IMG/VR virus record: IMGVR_UViG_3300046000_001602
Location: 1-24,103 of that record
Reading direction: 5' to 3' (one strand)
Origin: a virus
DNA: 24,103 nt
Shown piece by piece: positions 5,183 to 14,300 of this stretch. The translations under genes and the position numbers were made by a program. Each line of letters begins with the position of its first letter. Position 1 is the first letter of the stretch. The notes under the pieces are model-generated. The model was not told where the DNA came from and ran no database searches. It worked only from the letters and a program-made list of their open reading frames with translations.

Positions 5183-8062
5183 ATGGCTACAACAGACCTA
5201 TTGTCGGCGGTGCTATCCACAGAGGGGTGGTACTGCATTGTCGGCTTGAAGAAAAAAGGACTGCCCAAACAGGTCTTTGTACAGACGCTGGTAGAAGCAG
5301 ACCAAGAAATACAATCCCTTTTAAGCAAGCACTATGATGTTTATTTTGCCTGCTCGAAGTACGAAAAGCCTTCCACACGGACAGCGGATAACGTAAAAAA
5401 TATTAAGTCGTTTTGGCTTGATATCGATTGCGGAGAAGGAAAACCTTATGCAGATCAGGCTGATGGGGCTTTGGCCCTGCTCAACTTTTGCAAAGCATTA
5501 GGGCTTCCTAAGCCGACTATTGTTAATTCAGGGCGGGGGCTTCATGTCTACTGGCCTTTGATATCGGCTGTCCCTCGACTTGATTGGAAGCGTGTAGCAG
5601 AGAAACTAAAGAAACTTTGCGTCGATTACAACCTCGAAGCCGACCCTGCTCGTACATCAGATGCAGCATCTATCTTAAGAATACCGGAGACTTTAAACTA
5701 TAAACCTGATCCCCCTGCGCAAGTCCAACTACAGCACCTTTCGCAACCAGTAGACTTTGAGTCGTTTAAAACTTTATTAGGTGTATCCGACACAGACGGA
5801 GAAGCGCCTGACTATGCTACTAGCAATTTAAATGAACTAACCAAAGCCTTGATGGGTAACCGGCAATCTCGGTTCCAAACCATTTGGCTAAAAACTCAGA
5901 ACAGCGAGGGGTGTGCTCAGATAAAGTATGCGATGGATAACCAAGAAAGTTTGGAAGAGCCGCTTTGGCGTGGCGCGTTATCAATTGCAGCATACTGTGT
6001 AGATAGTGATACAGCCGTACATGAGATATCTAAAGGACACCCAAACTACTCTGAGCAAGAGACTGAAAACAAAGTTAAGTTAATTAAAGGCCCCTATACC
6101 TGCGAAGTATTTAATAAGAACAACCCCAACATCTGCGACAAGTGCCCGCATTGGGGTCAGATCAAATCGCCTATTGTGCTTGGTGCCGAGATTGCTGAAG
6201 CCGCACCGGAAGATAATGTTGTTCAAGTTACCCCACCGGCTGCGTTTATGCCGGTTACATACACTATTCCTGAGTACCCGTTCCCATTCTTTAGAGGTAA
6301 GAACGGCGGAGTTTATTCCCGCCCCGCCGAAGATGGCGAAGAGCCAGACCTAATTTATGAGCATGACCTGTATGTAGTAAAGCGTATGCGTGACCCCGAG
6401 TACGGCGAAATGGTTTGGATGAGGCTGCACACACCAAAAGATGGAGTCAAAGAATTTGCATTGGCGGCTATGGACTTACTTGCAAAAGAGAAACTGCGGG
6501 ACAAGCTTGCTTATCAAGGAATCGTTGCCATGACTAAGCAGATGGAAGCAATTATGTTCTATGTTGTGCGGTTTACTAAGGAGTTGCAGTTCAAACACGA
6601 GGCAGAAATTATGAGAACGCAGTTTGGTTGGACAGATAAATATAAATCTTTTGTAGTAGGCGACACAGAAATTTGCGCCGACGCCGACAGGTATAGCCCA
6701 CCGTCTAGTTACACTAAAGAACTAGCGCCGTGGTTTGAGCCACAAGGCACGCTAGAAGAATGGCAGTCTGTTATTAATGTTTATAACAACCCCGGCTTTG
6801 AGCCTATGGCATTTGGCTTCTTTACGGCTTTTGGTGCCCCCCTTATGAAACTGCTGAACCTCAAGGGAGCCATCATCAACCTAATCAACAACGAGTCCGG
6901 TACAGGTAAGACTACGACGCTGAAGGCTATGCATAGTGTGTACGGCCACCCCGAGGAGTTGATGCTGATTCAGAGGGACACTATGAACGTCAGGCTGCAC
7001 CGGCTTGGGGTTATGAACAACCTTGGGTTAGGCTGTGACGAGATTACCAAGATGACTCCAGACGACTTCTCCGACTGGGCATACGCTGTTTCTCAAGGCC
7101 GAGGCCGTGGCCGGATGAAGTCTAGTGCCAATGAAGAGCGTAAAAACTTTGCCCGTTGGGAGACTATCCTCCTGTGCTCGTCAAACGCATCGGTGGTAGA
7201 CAAGTTGAAGTCCTTGACTAAGTCGGCAGACGGAGAGTTAATGCGGGTTATCGAGTATGAAATCCCGTCAGTCAAGCTGCTCAGCAAGGAAGAAGCGGAT
7301 GAAATTTATCCTAAGTTGTATACAAACTATGGTCACGCGGGGCGTATATACCTGCGCGACTTGGTTTCTAACTTGGAAGAACGGCTTGAAGAAGTTCGTC
7401 AAATCCAAAAGATCATCGATAAAAAGGTTGGATTCACAAACCGTGAACGTTTTTGGTCAGGTGTTGCTGCTTGCAATATTGCTGGGGCTTTATTTGCTAG
7501 GCGTTTGGGGCTTTTTGATATTGATGTTGGCAGAGTGTTCAAGTGGATGCTCACCCATTTTGGGGAAATGAAAGAGGAGATTAAGCCACCCCTGACGAGC
7601 CAAGCCAGCGTCATCGGCGAGTTTTGGAATATGCACCGCAACAATACGCTGGTTATTAATGGTGAGGTTGACAAGCGAACCGGGGTAGAAATGTTGCCGA
7701 TTCTAGAGCCACGCGGGGAGTTGATGATCCGCATGGAGCCGGACACCATGAAGTTGTTTATTACGGCTACCGCACTGCGGAAATACTGTACCGAGCATCG
7801 GATCACGCTAAAGGATGTCCTGACTTCTTTGACCGCCGAGGGTGTCTATGGGGGCGCTACGAAGAAACGGATGTCTAAGGGCACTAAATTAAGCGCTGTG
7901 CCGCCCGTGGATGTGTACGTCTTTGACTGCTCTAGGGGTGATTTCCTTGACCCAGACGTCTTTATCGCCGCCGCCCAGCACGGTTTAGACGACCCTGATG
8001 CGGCTCAGGAAGAGGTTCAGGAGGAGGCTCCGGCGGAGGAAACACCGAAAGATGCAGGTTAA
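5183..8062 (+). CDS. Bifunctional primase-helicase (AEP primase + DUF927-type ATPase)
   Basis: The 959-aa protein combines two enzymes. The N-terminal archaeo-eukaryotic-type primase shows motif I 'WLDIDCG' with Asp80 and Asp82, motif II 'SGRGLHVYW' with His121, and motif III 'SILRIPETLNYK' (163-174). A likely zinc site follows: Cys307, Cys318, Cys321 and His323 (CDKCPH), then 'IKSPIVLG'. The C-terminal half is a DUF927/SF3-like ATPase with Walker A 'NESGTGKTT' (Lys576), a Walker B-like 'LGLGCDEITKM', and 'WETILLCSSN' as a sensor-like strand. The last 30 residues are Glu/Pro-rich and disordered. It should prime and unwind phage DNA at the fork. No DNA polymerase is encoded in the window. ATG 5183 follows the HTH stop by two bases, and GGA at 5174-5176 is a modest ribosome site. 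Confidence 0.9.
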   Translation: MATTDLLSAVLSTEGWYCIVGLKKKGLPKQVFVQTLVEADQEIQSLLSKHYDVYFACSKYEKPSTRTADNVKNIKSFWLDIDCGEGKPYADQADGALALLNFCKALGLPKPTIVNSGRGLHVYWPLISAVPRLDWKRVAEKLKKLCVDYNLEADPARTSDAASILRIPETLNYKPDPPAQVQLQHLSQPVDFESFKTLLGVSDTDGEAPDYATSNLNELTKALMGNRQSRFQTIWLKTQNSEGCAQIKYAMDNQESLEEPLWRGALSIAAYCVDSDTAVHEISKGHPNYSEQETENKVKLIKGPYTCEVFNKNNPNICDKCPHWGQIKSPIVLGAEIAEAAPEDNVVQVTPPAAFMPVTYTIPEYPFPFFRGKNGGVYSRPAEDGEEPDLIYEHDLYVVKRMRDPEYGEMVWMRLHTPKDGVKEFALAAMDLLAKEKLRDKLAYQGIVAMTKQMEAIMFYVVRFTKELQFKHEAEIMRTQFGWTDKYKSFVVGDTEICADADRYSPPSSYTKELAPWFEPQGTLEEWQSVINVYNNPGFEPMAFGFFTAFGAPLMKLLNLKGAIINLINNESGTGKTTTLKAMHSVYGHPEELMLIQRDTMNVRLHRLGVMNNLGLGCDEITKMTPDDFSDWAYAVSQGRGRGRMKSSANEERKNFARWETILLCSSNASVVDKLKSLTKSADGELMRVIEYEIPSVKLLSKEEADEIYPKLYTNYGHAGRIYLRDLVSNLEERLEEVRQIQKIIDKKVGFTNRERFWSGVAACNIAGALFARRLGLFDIDVGRVFKWMLTHFGEMKEEIKPPLTSQASVIGEFWNMHRNNTLVINGEVDKRTGVEMLPILEPRGELMIRMEPDTMKLFITATALRKYCTEHRITLKDVLTSLTAEGVYGGATKKRMSKGTKLSAVPPVDVYVFDCSRGDFLDPDVFIAAAQHGLDDPDAAQEEVQEEAPAEETPKDAG

Positions 8063-8249
8063 TGGGGTCAACTACGAGGTCGATTGGACTAAGTTTAGGG
8101 TAGGCAGATCCTTCTTTGTGCCCTGCCTAGATGTAGAGGAAGCCCGAGCCGTTGTAAAAAACACTATGGACAGACTGGGATTTGAGGTCAAAGTAAAGTT
8201 AGTAGTGGAGGACGGGTTCCGTGGCTTGCGTATTTGGAGAATTGGGTAG
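8052..8249 (+). CDS. Small phage protein of unknown function (65 aa)
   Basis: This gene starts at ATG 8052, eleven bases inside the end of the primase-helicase gene, and ends at TAG 8247-8249. GGAGG near 8035 lies in front, with rather long spacing. The product reads as a small alpha/beta protein: strand 'VNGVNYEVDWTKF', then 'RSFFVPCLDVEEARAVVKNTMDRLG', then strands 'FEVKVKLVVEDG' and 'GLRIWRI'. The 'SFFVPC' plus helix plus strand layout is familiar from short phage proteins of about this size, but I know of no function. It is the last gene of the plus-strand block and is followed directly by the hairpin cluster and terminator. Confidence 0.7.
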   Translation: MQVNGVNYEVDWTKFRVGRSFFVPCLDVEEARAVVKNTMDRLGFEVKVKLVVEDGFRGLRIWRIG

Positions 8250-8260
8250 TACACTTCGAC

Positions 8261-8324
8261 CTGACAGTGCCTCCTCGCTGTCGGTGCCTATGGCACTCCT
8301 CTTGGTGGTTGAACTCCTTCAACC
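8261..8324. other. Three consecutive stem-loops in the convergent intergenic region
   Basis: Three inverted repeats lie side by side. The first pairs 8261-8267 with 8278-8284 (CTGACAG/CTGTCGG, one G-U pair). The second is GTGCC-TAT-GGCAC (8284-8296), and the third GGTTGAA-CTCC-TTCAACC (8307-8324). The first two share base 8284, and AGTGCC (8266-8271) can instead pair with GGCACT (8292-8297), so alternative folds exist. They form the 3' untranslated part of the plus-strand transcript. They are also the 3' flank of the minus-strand giant gene. Confidence 0.6.
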
Positions 8325-8329
8325 TTGCA

Positions 8330-8356
8330 CCCCCGCCCAGCGCGGGGGTCTTTTTT
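8330..8356 (+). terminator. Intrinsic terminator of the plus-strand block
   Basis: A perfect seven-pair GC stem (CCCCCGC 8330-8336, GCGGGGG 8342-8348) with a five-base loop is followed by TCTTTTTT (8349-8356). It ends the plus-strand transcript where it meets the opposed virion block. The T-tract overlaps the stop codon of the minus-strand giant gene (8355-8357). On the minus strand the hairpin has no T-tract behind it, so it looks one-directional. Confidence 0.9.
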
Positions 8357-11300
8357 ACTCTCTGCCGTATTCCAACATTGGGGAAACCCGTGGGCGTAGT
8401 TTCTTCTGAATCTGCGCACCGAACACTTCGGCTTCCATTTGGTTCTGCCCCCGACGCTTGAAAGAGTCGATTACATCTTTTGGTTCAACTGCGTACTCTG
8501 GGTACTTTTGATTAAACTTTTGGATGTTTTCAATGGTGTCTGCATAAGCATCGGTATTGCCGCGCTCCATCCACAGTCTATTCATTAGGGTATTACGCTT
8601 GTCAATTACCTTTTGCTCGTAGGTCTTAGCCTCAATGGCTGCTTTCTGTTTTTGAGCAAGGCGCTCAGGCTGCAGTCCAATTGATTGCATTGCAAGTTCC
8701 CAAGCCGAAAAGTTATCTACTAGCGTAATTCCAGATCTAGTTTTAGCCCCCTCATCAGCCATGCGATAGGCAGCAGCAGGTTTAGACACAATTGCCGGAG
8801 CGGCTTTCTCAAAGGCACGTTGGTACTGCCCTTGCTCCATTAATTCGATAGCCTCGGCCCAATTTACCCCTAACCCAACTACAGGGCCAGCATTGGCAAT
8901 CACACTCTCCACCACATTCTCTCGGGTATCGGTAGAGAACCGAGGGTCGCGCAACCATAAATTTACGGGGTCAAGGCTGACACGCTCACTCAGTGAGCCA
9001 CCAGTTGCAACTGAAGCCGGGCCACGGACAACTGCCTCCATAGTTCCACGGCCAGCCTTACGGGCAGTGTCTTCACCCATGCCCATCTTCTTGTATATGT
9101 CGGCTACATAACCACCAAGTTCGACTTCCATGTAGTTCTTAAACCAGTTATCCCAGTCAAAGAACTCATCGTCGTCATCGTTTGCCATCATCTTGACCAG
9201 CGTGCCAATACCCAAAGTAAAGAACGGCAATGCCTCTGCGCCCCCAAGAAGGAACGTCATGCCTAAGATGCCAGCCAATCGACGGCGTCCCTCTTTATAA
9301 GTCTCACGGCGCTGGGCATCGGCCTCGGCTATACGCTGCTCAATAACATCCGGCGCAATCTTATCTTTCTCCAATTGCCTACGAAACTCTTCAATCTCAC
9401 CCTTGCGAAATGGCGCAGCAAATGTGTAATAGAAGTTACGCCCTATAATGTACGTAGCCAATACCGAGTACTGCTTAAACTTAGTCAGCACCGACAACAA
9501 CGGTGGGGTAAAGTACCGTGGCTTCATCTGACGAGTAAAATCGCCTAGGGACAGACCAGCAATATCTTTGGCTTCTGTAATCGCTAATTCAAAGGCTTCA
9601 TCAGGTGTATTGGCTATTGGATTGCCTTGAGCATCACGCTGTATAACACCACGCAAGTCTTTCTTAGGTTCTTTTAAAAACTTCTCATGTGCCAACTCAA
9701 AGGTTGACAGCAGCGTTACTTCTCGATTTAGCCGCTCAGACTGGTGGAAAAGGGCTGCAATTACCCGCTTAACAGTATTGTACCGACCAGTATAAAGTTC
9801 TGATGGGCGCCCCCCAATATCCATAATGTCATTGGTCTGCGAGATATTAATGTCGTTGTCTTCAATAAATCGGTCTGCGGCACGCTGAAGAAGAGGGTCA
9901 AGTTTGCCACCCTCTACAATTGATGGGAACTCCATCTGCATAATTTCACCCTTTAGCGCCGGAGATATTGTGCGCTTGGGTAGCGTAGCCGTATAACGAC
10001 CAAGATTCTTTAGCATTATTGCGTTGGCTTTAGCGTATCCGTACCGACCACCGATATAAGGCATTGTGATCGCTGCCATACCCAAAAGGTTTAGCATGGC
10101 CGAAAATGGCGAAGACAACATAAAGTAGAAGGTAGCATCAGAGGCTTTACCGGCTACAACCGCAGCCATGCTGGTGTCCTCGTTGCTCAGGATTGTCGGC
10201 GTGCGCTTCTCAACTTCCTTAATGTAATCATCATAGACGTCTGAGTTTGGTAGTTCTTTGATGTAATCTTTGGCGTTAATTAAGTTGTTTACAAACTTCT
10301 CAGCAAATTTAAACCGAGACTGCTGGTATGCGGTATGGACTGCCGTAGTAGCAAAAACACGGATCATATCCTCGCTGGCACCCTGAATTGACTGCCGGTT
10401 GATAAACATCTTCCGAACACTCTGCTGGGGAAGCAAGATATAAATTAGTTGGTCAAGGCTTTCTTTAAGTTCTTTCTTGACGTCGGCAACGTTATTAGAC
10501 GTAACCTTATCCACAAGGTCTTGGGCGTCCTTAAGAACCTGAGTTGAACTAACGTTTTGGTTGTACAACTCTGAGATGCCGTTACCCTTGCGCATGGTCT
10601 CGGCCAAGTCTCGCTGTTGTGCATTACCTTTTTCTAATTGGTTCTTCCGTTTTAAGAAAGCCATTTCACGGCCAAGCGCCGTTTCAAACTCATAGAACTC
10701 TTTGAAGTTGCCCTTGCCGACTTGGAACCAATAGTTACCAAAACGACGTAGGGGGAAGTAAGGTGCGACTAATTTATCACGACCAAACTTATCATTGATT
10801 TCTTTAATAACCTTTTGTCGCTCGGCTTTGGGCAGTTGCAACGCACGCTTCTTCATCTCCGAAATCATTGTATTAATGGAGTCGGCGTAGAAATCACGAA
10901 CTTTGCGGTAAACTTCTTTGAACTCAGGCCTCAAACCATCCCAAGCGGCTTGCATTTCTGGGTTTAGTGTCCCTGCTTTTGCAGTGTCTGGATCAACCCC
11001 ACGGATAGTTGCCTCTAACATAACGCGACCAGTAAGCCGAGACTGCCCCGGATAGCGTGCTTGCAAGCGAGTCCATTCGGCCAAGATGTCTTTAGCCTTG
11101 GTCATTGTGCGGTTCCGATCAGCAATCATCTGCTCAATAATTCGGATAGCGCCGCTAATCTGAGGGAACTTAGTTTTAGTTAAGTCATCAATTTGGCGTA
11201 AGTTAGCAAAGCCGAGAATAGACCGACGGAATATAGTATTGCCTGCACCCCACATTGCTTTGGAAATACGGGGTAGCATCTGACTCCACTGTTCGTGCCC

Positions 11301-14300
11301 TTTAATAGCATTTTGGATTTCGTCGGTAAGTTTGACGCCAACCTGCTCTGCGGTACGCCAACTCTTTGTGGATACGGGGCCACGGATTCTTTTACCTTTT
11401 GGGGCAAATCGAGCACCTGCTGCTGTAGGAGTACGGGTGCGCACTGCCGAGAACAACTGTGTGGCCGTAGCCATAGCGTTACTAGCGAGGTTATCTATGC
11501 CGACCATCTGGTAAATTGCACGGACTAGGCGTGTAAAGAACGGCATCTTAGCCGGTTTGTACATCATCTTTCTAAGTCGGTCTTGGAATGACTTATTAGT
11601 AAAGACCTCAGATACAAACTCGTGGATATCAGTTAGACCATACAAGTCCAGCGGGATATTAGCGACTGCATACTCATACATCTTTTGGAGTTCTTCACGA
11701 GCAGCACGCTGCCCTTCCGTAAGCGTATTGGGGTCGGCGTTAAGGATAGCCTCAGTAGCCGCGTGCAGTACTTCGTGTAAGAAGACGTCGTTTGTAGAGT
11801 TATCAAGGTCTATCGTAATAGCATCAAATGCCGGGTAATAAGCACCGGCAACCTCCAACCCACGGATGTTGTCTTCAAAGGCTTTGTTAACATCGGTAAA
11901 TTCTGCAATTACCGGCTGCATGTTATAGCGAGGAGAGCGTAGTTCTTTTATACCTCTATAGACTTTTTCAAGGTTTTCATCCCGGTCATAGTTTTCAAAA
12001 TATTTGCTATACAAATCCGGGTAGGTAAGCTGAACGTAATTAAACATTCGCTTCTGTTGATGATGTGTTTTTAAGTCAATCTGGCGACGGGTTAAGTCTC
12101 GAGCGCTATTGAAGCTAATCGTAGTTGGTAGGTCTAACGCTGCTAGTTTTGCGGCTAGTTCTTTGTATAGCGGATTAGTAAGCCGAGTTGAGAGTACCTC
12201 AAGAGCGCGCTTTAAATTGCCTTTGGCTATCTCATCGGCAACTGCAGGGGCAATATTTCGGGGCTTAGCAAGTCGATTTATTACTTGGTCTTCGATGCTT
12301 CCCGGCGTAGTTTGCCCAGAAAATCTGGCACGCTCGCGCTCTTCTGCAAGATCTGCAAGGCTGCGTTCAGTTCCTTCAGATACTCCGGGTTCGCCTTCTG
12401 TTGTTCCCCCAAGTCCCTCCATGCGCTCAGCACGGAGTTCATCTCTCCTTTCGTAGGAGCCAGAGTCTTGGAAGCGCTTTCCACGAGGTTTAGCGTTTGC
12501 ATTTGTATTTACCTCTCGAATAAATTCAAAAATATCTTTGTTATTACGATATGTTTTAAACAACCGCTGACGAATATCGTTTAATGTGGTATCCCCTACA
12601 AGAGATTCACCTTCCATCCGATACAGAATCCGTTGCATTTCAGCAGGGAAGTCGGCGTTGTGACTGCGAACTTTATGGTGTGCTAACTCATGCACCATCG
12701 TACCCAAGATACCTGCTGCAGCAAACCGTGGTTCAATTGACTCAGTTACAGCCGGGTTTACATACGAACCACTAAAAGGCAATCGTATGCTTACACCTCG
12801 ATAATTTGTGTCAAAACTTACGCCGATAGCCTCATTGCGAAGGTCATCGTACCCCATGAGGTCGGCAACATAAGACCTAAGTTTCTGGAACTCATCACCA
12901 ATTTCGTATATGAACTTGTCAAAACGTTGGTCAAATTTGTCTCGGGCCATCTGCACCAGAGATTGACCCCTAACATTTGCTATCTTACGTTCAAGTTCGG
13001 CTTTTTTAGATCCCCATTCAGCATCGGTAAGTTTATCGTCATACCAATCAGACCTAACGTCTTCCAATTCTTTTTTGAGTTTCTTAATTTCTTCTTGATC
13101 TGGGATTTCTACGTTGTCATGCAACATGACACGTTTAGCATCAACGTTGGCTTGGTCAATCTTAAATTCGTCAAGGTTAATTCTAGAATTCTTAAGGTCA
13201 TCTTGGGACAGTTCAGGGATAACCCGACCTTTAACAATTAAGCGGCCTTCTTTAACCTCAATGACATCGCCTTCAGAGATGTCAGAAGCAACTTTTACAA
13301 TTCCAGCATCGCCTTTAGGAGCAAGTTCTTCCGGTGCAGTTGCTTTAATAGTTCCTCTGTCGTCGTACAAATACTGTATTGACCCAAAGTTTTTAGCGTC
13401 ATTCCCTAAATCGACAGCTCCATAAACTAAGTTCAAATAACTAGTTAACTGTTCAAACCCTTTTTCCGTCGTTGGCGAAAACCGTTGCCGATTTAAGTCA
13501 AACGGATAATTAAAATCTTCTGGTTTTACATTTTTGTTAGGAGATACGTCAAGATAAAAATTTCTAGGTACTGTTTTAGAATCAAAGCCCGCACCTACTG
13601 CAATCCTTCCGTCAAACTGCCACAATCCATTAGATAGTATGTGTAAGTTATCGCTAGGTACATACCGTTGAGGGCTTTTTTCAACATAAATTCTTGCAGT
13701 GCCCCAATCAAACTTAACATCAGCAAATTGGGTATAGCTATCATATGGAAATTCATTACCTATGCGAACAGTACTATCGTTGAATGTAACAGAAATATCC
13801 GCAAACAACGGACTTTTTATTAAAACTTCATAATCAAATTGGCTATCAGGGATTTTAATTTGCTTAGTCTCCCCTGTATCTGAATCTATATAAGACTCAG
13901 GTACGCCTACTTCAGCATAAGTACCATGCCCATCTGGGAAAAGTTCAAGATATTGAAGAGGAATGTCATTACCTTTATACACCCGAATGTCTGGCTGCAT
14001 GGATGGATCGTCCATTGCATCTTCTAGTTCAACCCCAGTGCTTTCTAAAACACTTAGCACATCATCGCGCATAGTGACAACTTTTATGCGTTTGTTACCA
14101 AACAAAAATTGCATTTTGGCAATACCAAGACCACCAGAAGCTCGGGTGCTTTCTTTTTCCGTCCCTGCAACAGTTAGAAATGTAGTTGACAAAGTCTTAG
14201 GAGACATGCCAGTTCCATTATCTAATACTGAAATGATACGAGTAGCTGGATCTACATTTATATTAATAGCGCCTTCTTTAAGCTGCCCTTTTTCCTGCAG

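Noticed and set aside
8284-8348. tRNA-like look of the intergenic region (GGTTGAACTCC, then CCCCCGCCCA)
   Set aside because: No matching 5' acceptor strand, D-arm or anticodon arm fits on either strand. The GC stem with a T-tract is explained as an intrinsic terminator.
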